This document shows positions 1 through 9,417 of a stretch of DNA of 64,000 nucleotides, one piece after another. Below the pieces are notes generated by a model. That model was not told the DNA's origin and did not search any database. It saw nothing but the letters and a program-made list of their open reading frames with translations. A program made the position numbers and the translations under genes. The stretch is taken from positions 18,647-82,646 of the forward strand of contig NZ_JAJNBZ010000025.1 in the NCBI RefSeq assembly GCF_021369635.1, in the 5' to 3' direction. The DNA is from Paenibacillus profundus. GTDB lineage: Bacteria > Bacillota > Bacilli > Paenibacillales > Paenibacillaceae. How positions within the stretch are numbered: the stretch's first letter is position 1; each line of letters begins with the position of its first letter.

Positions 1-686
1 ATCGACAACAATCCTTCTACCATCATGAGACGAATCTCGATTTCACCATGTGACAGGCGCTTCAGCTTATTAGCAATCGGGTGCCACAGCACATAACCGG
101 TGAATATCCCCATCAGCGTTGCTACGAAAGCCGCTGCGATAGCCTTGGCCAGATGCTCCATCTCGGACATATCCGCCAGAGCGGCGATCAGCCCGATAAC
201 GGCGCCCAATACCCCCAGCGTCGGCGCATACGTTCCGGCTTGGGAGAAGATTAATGCTCCCGCACGGTGACGTTCTTCCGTCTCGTGGATATCTTCCATC
301 AACACATCCCGAACGAACTCCTGATCGTTACCGTCAATAATCATTCGCATTCCGTTGCGAAGAAATTCATCGGGAATATCGTCAATATGCGACTCCAGTG
401 CCAGCAAGCCTTCGCGGCGGGTAATGCTGGCCCATTCCATAAACATTTGAATCAGTTGAACTCGGTCGACGAGCTGCTGTTTTTTAAATGTCAGGCCAAT
501 GAGCTTCGGAAATTTCTTCAACTCTTTCATCGGGAAAGCAATGAAGAGCGAAGCCGCTGTACCGACAAAAATAATCATAATAGCGGCGGGATTCATCAGG
601 TTTGATAAAGGAGCCCCTTTGAAATACATACCGACCGTAATGGAGACGATACCGAGAATAAGACCAACAATAGTAGATAGTTCCAT
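1..686 (-). CDS. motA: Flagellar motor stator protein MotA (3' end outside window)
   Basis: The reverse strand reads open from an ATG at 686 to the left edge (228 codons; the family is about 265 residues). The N-terminus begins MELSTIVGLILGIVSITVGM, followed by a second hydrophobic segment, a cytoplasmic loop with the EERHRAGALIF stretch, and GTYAPTLGVLGAVIGL, which carries the conserved PTLG proline of MotA. MotA forms the proton or sodium channel stator with MotB and acts on the rotor protein FliG; motB would be expected just left of the window. A ribosome site (GTAGGGAAAC, with GAGGTG further up) precedes the ATG. MotA and the paralogous MotP cannot be separated without the missing end and partner. 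Confidence 0.93.
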   Translation of the reverse strand, partial: MELSTIVGLILGIVSITVGMYFKGAPLSNLMNPAAIMIIFVGTAASLFIAFPMKELKKFPKLIGLTFKKQQLVDRVQLIQMFMEWASITRREGLLALESHIDDIPDEFLRNGMRMIIDGNDQEFVRDVLMEDIHETEERHRAGALIFSQAGTYAPTLGVLGAVIGLIAALADMSEMEHLAKAIAAAFVATLMGIFTGYVLWHPIANKLKRLSHGEIEIRLMMVEGLLS

Positions 687-1034
687 GTTTCCCTACACAC
701 CTCATCCATGAGTATAATGTGCTTCCTGCGTCCCGCATTCGACAGCGTTCAACGGAATGCGCGAAAAAAATGATGCAATACACTTTTTATCGGCAAAAGA
801 GGCTCAATATTTTAATACAAAACCACTTATAAGTTTCACGGAGGTCAATCCATTAATGAAAAACCCGCTGCGACATGAGGAATGACATGGGATAGGCCAC
901 TTTAACCATATCTCGTTCAGGAAATTTTTGATTGACATTTATTGAGCGAGAGCCATACAATAGCAGTTAAATACTTAGTAAATCGATCGGAATATATGTA
1001 TATTGGAGAGACGAAGCGAAAGAGGTGTTTATAC
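687..1034. promoter_or_regulatory. Intergenic region with promoter of the oxidase/ABC operon
   Basis: This gap separates the divergent motA and oxidase genes. On the plus strand TTGACA (932-937) and TACAAT (956-961) are 18 bp apart, a near-consensus vegetative promoter, about 75 bases before the oxidase start. Between promoter and start lies the AT-rich stretch 968-998 with TAAATAC and CGGAATATA arms, which could be a repressor site of the Rrf2/CymR type (inference only). A nine-codon ORF with a good ribosome site (856-885, reading MKNPLRHEE) lies upstream of the promoter; nothing shows that it is used. Confidence 0.6.
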
Positions 1035-2231
1035 ATGAGCAGGCTGTATGATTGCATCGTCATCGGAGCGGGATCGTTCGGGGCAAGCGCAGGTATGCAT
1101 TTGGCACGGGAAGGAGCACGCGTGCTTCTGTTGGATATGTTTCACCCACCGCATGGGCGCGGAAGCCACCATGGAGACACCCGTATTTTTCGCACCGCAT
1201 ATACGATGGGCTCGGCCTATGTGTGCTTGGCGGAGCGCGCACGGGTGGGGTGGCTTCATTTGGAAGAGGAAGCGCGCCGTCACCTTGGGTTAATGCCGGA
1301 TGCTGCGAACAGAGCGGGCAGCGCGGACGAACAGCCGGAGCTGTTCAAGCTCTTTCTGCCGACTGGAGTGATCAGTGTCGGGGATGCGCATAGCGAGGCG
1401 CTAGCCAACAAGGAAGCGAGCTGTGTCGCGAACGGGGTTGCTTATGAACGGTGGGATGATCGGGAAACGAAACGAAGGCTGCCGGCGCTGTACGTTCCTG
1501 CCCATTCTGAGGTTCTGTATGAACCGGAGGGCGGCGTATTATTCAGTGAACGGATTATTGAGAGTTATTTGAAGCTGGCCGAAGCATATGGTGCCGAATG
1601 GAAGCCGAATCATCCTGTGCAGCGTATTGCGACAGTGGGGAATGCGGTGGAAGTGTGGAGCGGGAATGAGCGCTTTGTCGCTTCCAAGGTACTAGTGACG
1701 ACGGGAGCATGGCTTCCGCGGCTGCTGCCGTCTCTAGGTTTGCCCGTACAAGCGGAACGCCGCGCCGTCGCGTGGTTCGAGGACACGAGCGGAAGTTATT
1801 CTGCAGAACGGTTTCCCGCATTCATTGTTCATCAGAGCACAGATTCGGAGTATTACGGCCTTCCTTCGGTGCGCGGTTCCGGTATCAAGATAGGGCACCA
1901 TCAGCAGGGACAGCCTTGGAACCCGGATGAAGAAGTCGCTCCGTTCGGCAGCTGCAGCGGTGAAGAACGGTTGCTCTCCGAATTCACGGCCCAGTCCTTC
2001 CCGGAGGCGGGGCGATGTATGCGCGGGGCTGCCTGCATGTACGAGATGACGCCAAGCGAGCACTTCATTATCGACAGACATCCCGACGAGCCAGCGGTTT
2101 GGTTCGCGGGCGGCGGCTCCGGACACGGATTTAAATTTGCCAGCGCTATCGGTGAAACGGTCAGTCGTTGGATGCTGCATGGGAAGCGGGAACCGGAACT
2201 TGAGACGTTTTCGCTAGTATGCACAAGGTAG
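1035..2231 (+). CDS. FAD-dependent N-methylamino acid oxidase (sarcosine / N-methyltryptophan oxidase family)
   Basis: The 398-residue protein starts with a Rossmann FAD motif (GAGSFGASAG, residues 9-18) and has the DAO fold throughout. Near residue 334 it reads RGAACMYEMTPSEHFIIDRHP; in monomeric sarcosine oxidases the Cys of CMY carries the covalent 8-alpha-cysteinyl FAD, so covalent flavin is likely. The closing GGGSGHGFKFASAIGE motif is typical of the MSOX/SolA group. The family demethylates secondary amines to give formaldehyde, H2O2 and the primary amine. The ATG at 1035 is chosen over an upstream in-frame ATG because AGAGGTG lies 7 bases before it. It is the first gene of an operon with a sulfonate-type ABC importer, so its substrate may be an imported N-methyl compound. 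SolA and SoxA substrates cannot be told apart here. Confidence 0.85.
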   Translation: MSRLYDCIVIGAGSFGASAGMHLAREGARVLLLDMFHPPHGRGSHHGDTRIFRTAYTMGSAYVCLAERARVGWLHLEEEARRHLGLMPDAANRAGSADEQPELFKLFLPTGVISVGDAHSEALANKEASCVANGVAYERWDDRETKRRLPALYVPAHSEVLYEPEGGVLFSERIIESYLKLAEAYGAEWKPNHPVQRIATVGNAVEVWSGNERFVASKVLVTTGAWLPRLLPSLGLPVQAERRAVAWFEDTSGSYSAERFPAFIVHQSTDSEYYGLPSVRGSGIKIGHHQQGQPWNPDEEVAPFGSCSGEERLLSEFTAQSFPEAGRCMRGAACMYEMTPSEHFIIDRHPDEPAVWFAGGGSGHGFKFASAIGETVSRWMLHGKREPELETFSLVCTR

Positions 2232-2338
2232 AACAACACAAAAACATAAGTGAACAAGAGCAACCTGTTGACGATAGTATGGATCACCGGGAAGATAATA
2301 ACCGATTAAGAAGGAGCCGGCGGGAGGAGTGTTTTTTT

Positions 2339-3460
2339 ATGATTAAAAACCAATTTAATCTATCGGATAACTATAAATATGTAAATAGCAATGTGCGGGC
2401 GCGTTCAAAGCGGAAACGATTGTGGAAAGCAGGGGCGATCGGCACTTGGCTGCTCTTGATGGCCTTTGCGGCCGGCTGTGCTTCGGGTGCAGCCGGCTCG
2501 ACGAGCGGAGCAGATGCATCCCCTGCAACTCCGGCAAAAGCGGATGGCGCAGCTGGAACGGGAAAGGTGATTCGCATTGGCTATCAGAAAGGCAATACAC
2601 TGAACATTTTGAAAGTAAAGGGCAATCTGGATGAACGCTTAAAGTCAGAGGGTTATAAAGTGGAGTGGAAGGTATTCGCCGGTGGCAACTTCTTGCTGGA
2701 GGCGATGAGCAGCGGCAGCGTAGACTTCGGTCATGCGGCGGACGGATCCGGCGTGTTCGGGCAAGCGGGCAACAAGCCGTTCGTCTACGTAGCGAATGAC
2801 CTCCCTAACCCGGAAGGGATAGGGATTGTGGTGCATTCCGATTCCGCCATCGAATCGATTGCCGAGCTGAAGGGCAAGAAGATTGCCGTCGCCAAGGGGG
2901 GCAATCACCACTATTTGGCCGTCCTTGCCCTCGAAAAGGCGGGGTTGAAGCTGGATGACGTGCAGTTTGTGTACGTGAAGGATGCATCGGAGGGGCGTGC
3001 GCTCTTTGAAACGAAACAGGTCGATGCGCTTGGCTCATGGGATCCTTTTTTCGCTGCGGTGGAAAATGATTTGAAGCCGCTCACGTTGACTGATGGGCAG
3101 GGATACTCGCCAAATCGGACCTTCTATTATGCCAATGAGCAATTTGCCAAAGATCATCCCGACTTGATTCGTCTCATTCTTGAAGAAATTCAGGAGGCGG
3201 ATGAATGGGCGAATGAGCATAAACCCGAAGTTGTAAAGTTATTGTCAGATACATTAGGCATTGATGCAGATGCTATCGAGCGGGCCGTAGGGCGCCGCCA
3301 ATACGGGGTGGAGCTGCTAAGTTCGGAAATTATCGCGCCTCAGCAGCAGTTGGCCGATACGTATCATCGCATCGGATTGATTCCAAGTCAGATACAAGTC
3401 GCTGAACGAATGCCAGTTGACGCGCCGTGGGCGAAAGACGGCCCGATTCAGAACAAATAG
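2339..3460 (+). CDS. Aliphatic sulfonate-type ABC transporter substrate-binding lipoprotein (SsuA-like)
   Basis: The 373-residue protein has an unusually long basic N-terminus, then a hydrophobic stretch ending LLLMAFAAGC, a lipobox with the lipid-carrying Cys at residue 47. The mature part follows the NMT1/SsuA pattern: IRIGYQKGNTLNILK at the start, LKGKKIAVAKGGNHHYLAV in the hinge, then VDALGSWDPFFAAVE. These proteins capture sulfonates, taurine, nitrate or similar oxyanions outside the membrane and deliver them to the permease. GGGAGGAG at 2322-2329 supports the ATG at 2339. The permease and ATPase genes follow closely. The exact ligand cannot be read from sequence. Confidence 0.87.
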   Translation: MIKNQFNLSDNYKYVNSNVRARSKRKRLWKAGAIGTWLLLMAFAAGCASGAAGSTSGADASPATPAKADGAAGTGKVIRIGYQKGNTLNILKVKGNLDERLKSEGYKVEWKVFAGGNFLLEAMSSGSVDFGHAADGSGVFGQAGNKPFVYVANDLPNPEGIGIVVHSDSAIESIAELKGKKIAVAKGGNHHYLAVLALEKAGLKLDDVQFVYVKDASEGRALFETKQVDALGSWDPFFAAVENDLKPLTLTDGQGYSPNRTFYYANEQFAKDHPDLIRLILEEIQEADEWANEHKPEVVKLLSDTLGIDADAIERAVGRRQYGVELLSSEIIAPQQQLADTYHRIGLIPSQIQVAERMPVDAPWAKDGPIQNK

Positions 3461-3482
3461 GCCGTATAAGGGGGAATGCTTC

Positions 3483-4394
3483 ATGAACACATCAAAAGCA
3501 CCTGCCAATCCCAATATTCAATCCGTTCAATCTATTCAAACAAATATAAATTTCGATAAATCGCCTCATCCAGAAAGTACGCTTGCGAATCATATTCATC
3601 CGCCGCACACACGCCGCAGCGCAAGCTGGTGGCGTAAAGGCGGAAATGCCTTCATTCCATGGCTGCTGCCCATATTGCTGCTTGCCGCCTGGCAGGCGGC
3701 TTCCGCGGCAAATATGCTCTCGTCGCAGCTGTTGCCGGCTCCTTCCACAGTGCTGCATACGCTCTGGACACTGACGCTAAGCGGAGAACTGGCTCACCAC
3801 ATGAGCGTCAGCCTGACGAGGGCACTGGTCGGATTCGTCATCGGAGGCGGTATTGGATTTCTGTTCGGCGTCTTGAGCGGCAGCTTCGACTGGTTCTATC
3901 GGCTGTTCGATACGTCGATTCAAATGATTCGCAACATACCGCATTTGGCGTTGGTTCCGCTCGTTATTATTTGGCTAGGCATCGATGAAGGCGCGAAAAT
4001 ATTTCTGGTTGCACTCGGGGTCATGTTCCCGATTTACGTCAATACGTATCATGGCATTCGCTCGGTAGATCAAGGCGTCGTGGAAATGGCAAAGGTGTAT
4101 GGTCTGCGTTCCGCCTCCTTGTTCCGGCACGTCATTTTGCCAGGGGCGCTGCCATCGATCTTCGTCGGACTCCGCTATGCGCTAGGCGTGATGTGGCTAA
4201 CCCTTATCGTCGCCGAGACGATCGCAACGGATGCGGGCGTCGGTTACCTCGCGATGAATGCGCGTGAGTTCATGCAGACCGACGTCATTATTTTAAGCAT
4301 CGTGCTGTATGCAGCTTTCGGCAAAGCGGCGGATGTGATCGCGAAGCTGCTGGAACGGCGGGCGCTTCGTTGGAATGCGGCACATACATCATAA
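3483..4394 (+). CDS. ABC transporter permease (SsuC-like)
   Basis: This 303-residue integral membrane protein of the BPD_transp_1 family has a hydrophilic N-terminal extension of about 55 residues, then about six membrane segments. The cytoplasmic EAA loop (EMAKVYGLRSASLFRHVILP, then GALPSIF) docks onto the ATPase. The closest family pattern is SsuC/TauC, permeases for sulfonates and taurine. The ATG at 3483 follows AAGGGGGAA and starts 22 bases after the binding-protein stop. An in-frame ORF begins further upstream, but it overlaps the previous gene and has no ribosome site. Confidence 0.87.
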   Translation: MNTSKAPANPNIQSVQSIQTNINFDKSPHPESTLANHIHPPHTRRSASWWRKGGNAFIPWLLPILLLAAWQAASAANMLSSQLLPAPSTVLHTLWTLTLSGELAHHMSVSLTRALVGFVIGGGIGFLFGVLSGSFDWFYRLFDTSIQMIRNIPHLALVPLVIIWLGIDEGAKIFLVALGVMFPIYVNTYHGIRSVDQGVVEMAKVYGLRSASLFRHVILPGALPSIFVGLRYALGVMWLTLIVAETIATDAGVGYLAMNAREFMQTDVIILSIVLYAAFGKAADVIAKLLERRALRWNAAHTS

Positions 4395-4436
4395 CGTTCA
4401 CGACGGTAAGCATACAGATGAAGGAGGGACGGACTT

Positions 4437-5240
4437 ATGGGTATAAATGCAGCGCGTCCGTGGTCTGCCTTGTCGCCGAAGACTGGGGAGACTACGGTAG
4501 CAAAATCAGGTTCTGTGGCGGGAGCGGAACTACGAATAAACGGTGTCAGCAAATCATTTGGGGAGCAGCCTGTTCTGCATGAGCTGAATTTGACGATACA
4601 AGAGGGGCAGTTCGTAGCCGTGGTCGGTCGCAGCGGCTGCGGCAAGAGCACGCTTCTGCGCTTGTTGGCTGGATTGGAACTGCCGACCGCAGGCGGCATC
4701 ACGATCGACGGAGAAGTGGTGAACGGGCTGCGTGAGAGCACGACGGTCATGTTCCAAGACAGCCGGCTCATCCCCTGGAAGACAGTCATCGATAACGTGG
4801 GGCTCGGATTGAAGGGAGACTGGCGGCCGCGGGCCGAAGCAGCGCTACGGCAGGTGGGGCTGGACAATCGTAAGCACACTTGGCCGAATACACTGTCCGG
4901 AGGGCAGAAGCAGCGTGTCGCATTGGCTCGTGCGCTCGTGCGCAAGCCCAAGCTGCTGCTCTTGGATGAGCCGCTTAGCGCGCTTGATGCTTTAACGAAG
5001 CTGGAGATGCAACAGCTCCTTGCATCGCTGTGGGGGACTCAGCGTTTTACGACGCTGCTCGTAACCCATGATGTCAATGAGGCGGTCCGTCTCGCCGATC
5101 GCATTCTGCTCATTGACCGTGGCCGCGTTGCCTTGGATGTCGTCAATGACATCGCTCGGCCGCGTCAGGTGATGGACACCGCCTTCGGCAAACTGGAGAA
5201 GCGGGTGCTGGAGCGAATATTTGAGGAGCAATCCGATTAG
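4437..5240 (+). CDS. ABC transporter ATPase (SsuB-like)
   Basis: The 267-residue ATPase has Walker [11 protein letters not shown]-loop [10 protein letters not shown], signature LSGGQKQR, Walker B LLLLDEP and switch His in VTHD. The short DSRLIPW Q-loop region is typical of nitrate/sulfonate/taurine importers (SsuB/TauB). The first 30 residues are a variable extension before the domain. The ATG at 4437 sits 8 bases after AAGGAGGG. It energises the permease encoded just upstream. Confidence 0.9.
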   Translation: MGINAARPWSALSPKTGETTVAKSGSVAGAELRINGVSKSFGEQPVLHELNLTIQEGQFVAVVGRSGCGKSTLLRLLAGLELPTAGGITIDGEVVNGLRESTTVMFQDSRLIPWKTVIDNVGLGLKGDWRPRAEAALRQVGLDNRKHTWPNTLSGGQKQRVALARALVRKPKLLLLDEPLSALDALTKLEMQQLLASLWGTQRFTTLLVTHDVNEAVRLADRILLIDRGRVALDVVNDIARPRQVMDTAFGKLEKRVLERIFEEQSD

Positions 5241-5290
5241 GCGAGCAGACGGGGAGCAGAGCATACACAGCAGATAAGCGGAGGTGAGCC

Positions 5291-6547
5291 GTGGTGGCAA
5301 AGGTGACAGAGGATGCGGGAGTACGAATCATTGAGGGACGAAAAGATGCGGCGGCAGGGAAGGTGTCTGGTGAGGAATGCAAGTTGAAGCGGGGACTGCA
5401 GCAGATTGACCGCATCGCAGAGGAGATGCGTGCAGATGCGCAGGAGCTCGACGAGCAGCACGGGATCCCGGTGCTGCATGTGGACTCGCTGCGCCGTATC
5501 GGGTATCCGGCGTGGAATGTGCCGGAGGAGTATGGCGGTCAAGGCATGCCGCTCACTGCGTGGCTGGCGGCGCAAGAGCGTCTCGCGCAGGGCAATCCGT
5601 CCGTGGCGCTCGGTATTGGCTGGCACATGGGCATCGTTCATGACTTGGCGGAGAAGCGGCCGTGGCCTGAGCCGATCTTCGCCGATATAAGCCGCCGCAT
5701 TGTGGAAGAAGGCGGGCTCATCAACCGCGCGGCGATGGAGGTGGGCGGAGGCAGTCCTTCAAGAGGGGGGAAGCCGCGCACAACGGCGCAGCCGCTGGCT
5801 CAGGGCGGGTATGTGGTGAACGGACGTAAAACATTTACTACGCTTGCTCCGCTCTTGCAGTGGTTTATTGTGACGGCGACTGTCGAAGGTACGAACGATG
5901 TCGTCGATCTGATTATTCCTCGTGAAGCTGAAGGAGTGTCCATCGAGTGGACGTGGAACATGACAGGCATGCGCGGAACGGCTAGCCATGATCTTCTGTT
6001 GGATAATGTGTCAGTTCCAGAGGAGGCGCGAGTCATGCTGCACAGCTTGGAGGATGTTCGCAGGCCAAATCCATATCTGCTGCATATTCCAGCGTGCTAT
6101 TTAGGCATAGCAGTGGCGGCGCGTGACGAGGCGCTGTCGTTCTCAACGACATACACGCCGCCTTCATTGCAGCATCCAATTGCCAAGACGGCCCATGTGG
6201 AGCGCCTGTTGGGCGAGATGGAGGTGGATTTGATCGCGGCAAGGCATCTGCTCTATGGTGTGGCAAAGGAATGGGAAACGAAAGGCTCGGAGCAGCCACC
6301 CCAGCGGCTTACGGATCTTGTTGCAGTGAAAACGTTCGTGGTGCAGACGGCGTTGACGGTCGTGGACAAAGCGATGCGCATCGTCGGCGCGCACAGTCTG
6401 AGCATGGATCATCCGCTGCAGCGCATGTACCGGGACGTTCGTTTCGGGCTGCACAATCCGCCGATGGAGGATATCGCGCTGCAGCAGTTGGCACGGCGTG
6501 CGGTACATGTGTGGGAGCAGGCGAAGCGGCAAAGTAACGGAGAGTGA
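5291..6547 (+). CDS. Acyl-CoA dehydrogenase-like flavoprotein, possibly a flavin monooxygenase or SfnB type
   Basis: This 418-residue protein has the acyl-CoA dehydrogenase fold: an N-terminal helical domain (PEEYGGQGMPLTAW), a middle beta domain (GYVVNGRKTFTT, then TGMRGTASHDLLLDNVSVPE) and a C-terminal helical domain (DHPLQRMYRDVRFGLHNP). The usual YEGTxxI region that carries the catalytic Glu is replaced by HNPPMEDIALQQL. It therefore more likely resembles the DszC/SfnB-type flavin enzymes of sulfur scavenging than a true dehydrogenase (inference). Two GTG codons (5291 and 5294) follow GGAGGTGA at 5280-5287; either could be the start. It is the last gene of the operon and a terminator follows at 6591. 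Confidence 0.75.
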   Translation: MVAKVTEDAGVRIIEGRKDAAAGKVSGEECKLKRGLQQIDRIAEEMRADAQELDEQHGIPVLHVDSLRRIGYPAWNVPEEYGGQGMPLTAWLAAQERLAQGNPSVALGIGWHMGIVHDLAEKRPWPEPIFADISRRIVEEGGLINRAAMEVGGGSPSRGGKPRTTAQPLAQGGYVVNGRKTFTTLAPLLQWFIVTATVEGTNDVVDLIIPREAEGVSIEWTWNMTGMRGTASHDLLLDNVSVPEEARVMLHSLEDVRRPNPYLLHIPACYLGIAVAARDEALSFSTTYTPPSLQHPIAKTAHVERLLGEMEVDLIAARHLLYGVAKEWETKGSEQPPQRLTDLVAVKTFVVQTALTVVDKAMRIVGAHSLSMDHPLQRMYRDVRFGLHNPPMEDIALQQLARRAVHVWEQAKRQSNGE

Positions 6548-6590
6548 AGGGCGAATGATGGGAAGGCAACGGTAAAAAAATAGTGTTGAT

Positions 6591-6624
6591 AAGGGGGAAT
6601 CGCCGCAGATTCTCCCTTTTTTCT
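6591..6624 (+). terminator. Rho-independent terminator of the oxidase/ABC operon
   Basis: AGGGGGAATC and GATTCTCCCT pair around a six-base loop with one G-U pair, followed directly by a run of Ts. Confidence 0.85.
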
Positions 6625-7198
6625 TATTTAGAAATGTTTAAGTTATGCTGCTGGTTCCATACATTGCCGCACTCTCCCCTTCATTCAGAAGGCAGCCCTT
6701 CCTTTTAAAACGAAAACATACTGCCGGTCTGCCGTACGTTAGCCCTTAGCTCCATACTCCCACACAGTCAGGAGGGATAACGAAGGGGAACAGGTACATG
6801 CCGTGTCGTACGAGGGTATCATGCCATGAAACGGCCAATCATGACGGCAGTTCACAGAGCCGTCATTAGGTGTGCGGCCTACTGATGGAAGGGGAGAATG
6901 AAGCAAAGAGATGGATGAAGTGAAACACCGTCAGTCTGAAGGTGCTGCTGTTGCATGAACGGAGCAGTTCGTTATGATACAGAAACCAAAGAAAGCGCTA
7001 TCAAAAAATACGCGGACGGGGATACTTGTTCTGTCATTTGGTAAGGGAAAACGATATATTTGAGGTGGGACCATGAAGCCTTCCGATTGGACCGAAGTAA
7101 GTTGAATGCTTCGAGGGCGCCCCTGACATGGGTAAGCTAGAAGGAGGAAGTGGAAGAAAGAAAATGGAAATAATTATAACAATTGGAGGAACGATAAT
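6625..7198 (+). promoter_or_regulatory. Long upstream region of the nucleoside phosphorylase/ECF operon with cre-like site
   Basis: No gene is visible in this 570-base stretch. A candidate promoter has a weak -35 (6951-6956) and TATGAT at 6973-6978. Just downstream, AGAAAGCGCTATCA (6990-7003) matches the CcpA cre consensus TGWAANCGNTNWCA at 13 of 14 positions. A cre overlapping the transcription start would repress in the presence of glucose. I searched by eye for purine, TPP and cobalamin riboswitch cores in the rest and did not find any. Confidence 0.5.
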
Positions 7199-7951
7199 AT
7201 GCAATCGGTACAACCTCACATTCGTATCGGAACTCATATGACCCAAGCACGCTATGCCGTTCTTCCGGGTGACCCGAAGCGTGTCGGTGCGGTAGCCCAT
7301 TGGCTGGATCGCGTCGAAGAGCTGACGTTCAACCGGGAATATCGCTCCATTCGGGGATGGATTGATGATGTGGAGGTGATCGTCATGTCCACGGGAATGG
7401 GGGGAGCATCTACTGGCATCGCCGTCGAAGAGCTGAATCGCCTAGGGATAACGACGCTTATTCGCATTGGAAGCTGTGGCGCGCTGCAGTCTGGCATACA
7501 GCTTGGCGATATCGTCATCGCAGCCGGCGCGGTGCGCGACGACGGGGCGTCTGCGGCTTACATTGATAAAGGGTATCCGGCCATTCCGGATCCGGAGCTG
7601 CTGTGCGCGCTGATGCATACTGCTGACGAGCTGAAGCTGCCATGGCATTGCGGCCGCATTCGCAGTCACGACAGCTTCTATACGGACCGAGAGGAAGAAA
7701 TCGACCGCTACTGGTCAGGGAAGGGCATTTTAGCCGCCGATATGGAAACATCCGCATTATTTGTAATTGGAGGCTTGCGGGGAATGCGTACGGCATCCAT
7801 ACTTAATGTTGTGGTCGAGCACGAAGGCGACCTGGAGCAGGGCATTAACAATTTGGTGGCTCAGGAAGACGCATGCGCACTTGGCGAAGAGCGTGAAATC
7901 CGGCTTGCCTTAGAGGCGATTCGAGCGGATGCACAGCGCTTGGCGCGCTAA
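7199..7951 (+). CDS. Uridine/purine nucleoside phosphorylase family protein
   Basis: This 250-residue PNP_UDP_1 family enzyme shows the phosphate-binding start AVLPGDPKRV, the ribose/phosphate motif STGMGGASTGIAVEEL, RIGSCGALQ, and the ribose-binding signature ILAADMETSALFVI. These are characteristic of the NP-I family and closest by pattern to uridine phosphorylase. It would split a nucleoside with phosphate to ribose-1-phosphate and free base in the cytoplasm. GGAGGA precedes the ATG by 8 bases. The gene heads an operon with a complete ECF vitamin/nucleoside-type transporter, which suggests that the imported substrate is its substrate or product (inference). Base specificity is not readable. 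Confidence 0.85.
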   Translation: MQSVQPHIRIGTHMTQARYAVLPGDPKRVGAVAHWLDRVEELTFNREYRSIRGWIDDVEVIVMSTGMGGASTGIAVEELNRLGITTLIRIGSCGALQSGIQLGDIVIAAGAVRDDGASAAYIDKGYPAIPDPELLCALMHTADELKLPWHCGRIRSHDSFYTDREEEIDRYWSGKGILAADMETSALFVIGGLRGMRTASILNVVVEHEGDLEQGINNLVAQEDACALGEEREIRLALEAIRADAQRLAR

Positions 7952-8025
7952 TCAGATCAGGATACGGCATTACGGAAGCAACCTATATAATTAGTATCTA
8001 ACTAAATGTTCTAGGAGGTATGATT

Positions 8026-8622
8026 ATGTCCAAACGAAGTATGTGGTCGATCTCCACGGCAGCGCTAGTGTTGATTCCCGTAGCTGTCGGCATTAATTAC
8101 ATAGGGAAATTATTTGCAGGCGTGCTGAAGCTGCCGCTATGGCTGGACGCCATCGGGACGGTACTGTCCAGTATGCTGGCGGGGCCAGTTATCGGCGGGT
8201 TGTCAGGGCTAATCAACAACATCATTTACGGCTTAACTATGGATCCCATTTCATTCGTCTATGCGCTTACGAGCGTGTTCATTGGATTGGCAGCTGGGAT
8301 TATGGCGCATAAAGGGTGGATATCAAGCTGGGGTAAAGCCGCTGTCGTCGGTTTGGTGGTCGGCTTGACGGCGGTCGTCATCTCCACGCCGCTCAACATT
8401 TGGTTCTGGGGCGGACAGACGGGGAACTTATGGGGCGACATCGTATTCGGCTATGTGCTTAATGCGACGAAGTCGGTATGGCTGGCTTCTTTCGTTGATG
8501 AGCTAGTCGTCGACCTGCCAGACAAATTGCTAACGGTGCTGGCCGCTTATGGCATATACCGCATGCTGCCGAAGAGTCTGATTCACATGTACAAAAATAA
8601 TGACAACATTGAATCTCTATAA
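8026..8622 (+). CDS. ECF transporter substrate-binding (S) component
   Basis: This 198-residue protein has five to six membrane segments and the glycine-rich pattern of ECF S components (LSSMLAGPVIGGLSGLINNI). The second in-frame ATG (8026) is preferred because AGGAGGT ends at 8019, leaving no spacing for the ATG at 8020. S components bind the ligand and toplle in the membrane when docked to the T-A-A module. All partners are encoded downstream, so this is a dedicated (group I) system. The substrate is unknown; the leading nucleoside phosphorylase gene points to a nucleoside or nucleobase. Confidence 0.8.
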   Translation: MSKRSMWSISTAALVLIPVAVGINYIGKLFAGVLKLPLWLDAIGTVLSSMLAGPVIGGLSGLINNIIYGLTMDPISFVYALTSVFIGLAAGIMAHKGWISSWGKAAVVGLVVGLTAVVISTPLNIWFWGGQTGNLWGDIVFGYVLNATKSVWLASFVDELVVDLPDKLLTVLAAYGIYRMLPKSLIHMYKNNDNIESL

Positions 8623-8649
8623 GGGCTTATTCAAAAAGGTGGGAAAAGC

Positions 8650-9417
8650 ATGAAATCAATGAGCCTGTATGTTGAGCGGGAGTCTACGGTGCATCACATC
8701 GATCCCATTACGAAGCTTGTCTATATTGCTGCTGCCATCGCGCTGCCCATTATCTTGCCATCCTTACATACGGCCTGGATTTGCATGCTCATTAGTTTCG
8801 TCATCCTTGGTATGGGGAGGGTGCTGACACGATCGCTCCCCATTATCGGCTTCGTCGGCTTCATTTTGCTGACGGTCGTCATCATTCAAGGCTTCTTTCA
8901 TGTTGGCAACGAGACGGTGCTATTCCGATTAGGCTCCTGGCCCTTCTATGAGGAAGGGCTCCTATTTGCCATGGGCATTACGTTCCGCGCATTGAATATT
9001 GTAGGGGCCTTCCTTATTCTCGTATTAACGACTAAGCCTTCTGACCTGGTGGAATCCTTAGTGCGCAAAGGCTTGTCTCCCCGAATTGGGTATGTGTTGA
9101 GTTCGGTGTTCCAGATTATTCCGCAAATGATGGCCACCGTGGATACGATTACGGATGCGCAGCGTTCTAGAGGGATGGAGACGGAAGGGAAGCTGATGAC
9201 GCGCATTAAGGCGTTTCTCCCGCTTATCGGTCCTGTCGTGCTCAGCTCGCTCATAGATACGAAAGAACGGACGCTGGCGCTGCAAGTGCGCGGCTTCAAC
9301 GTGAAGGGAAGCAAGACGTTCCTGAACGAAGAGAAGATGTACCGGTACGGTTCTGCCATGCGTTGGAGTATGCTGGCGATTGTGATCGGTGCCGTGATTT
9401 GGAGGGTGATCGCATGA
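8650..9417 (+). CDS. ECF transporter transmembrane (T) component
   Basis: The 255-residue EcfT protein begins MSLYVERESTVHHIDPITKL, the usual amphipathic T-component start. Membrane segments follow, then the two coupling helices with the Ala-Arg-Gly type motifs DAQRSRGMETEG and ALQVRGFN. These motifs sit in grooves of the two ATPases. Its stop overlaps the next start by four bases (ATGA at 9414-9417). Confidence 0.88.
   Translation: MKSMSLYVERESTVHHIDPITKLVYIAAAIALPIILPSLHTAWICMLISFVILGMGRVLTRSLPIIGFVGFILLTVVIIQGFFHVGNETVLFRLGSWPFYEEGLLFAMGITFRALNIVGAFLILVLTTKPSDLVESLVRKGLSPRIGYVLSSVFQIIPQMMATVDTITDAQRSRGMETEGKLMTRIKAFLPLIGPVVLSSLIDTKERTLALQVRGFNVKGSKTFLNEEKMYRYGSAMRWSMLAIVIGAVIWRVIA

Noticed and set aside
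856..885. Nine-codon ORF with ribosome site upstream of the oxidase operon
   Set aside because: It lies before the predicted promoter and has no sign of coupling; too short to support.
6625..7198. Riboswitch before the nucleoside phosphorylase operon
   Set aside because: No conserved purine, TPP, cobalamin or preQ1 core could be seen.
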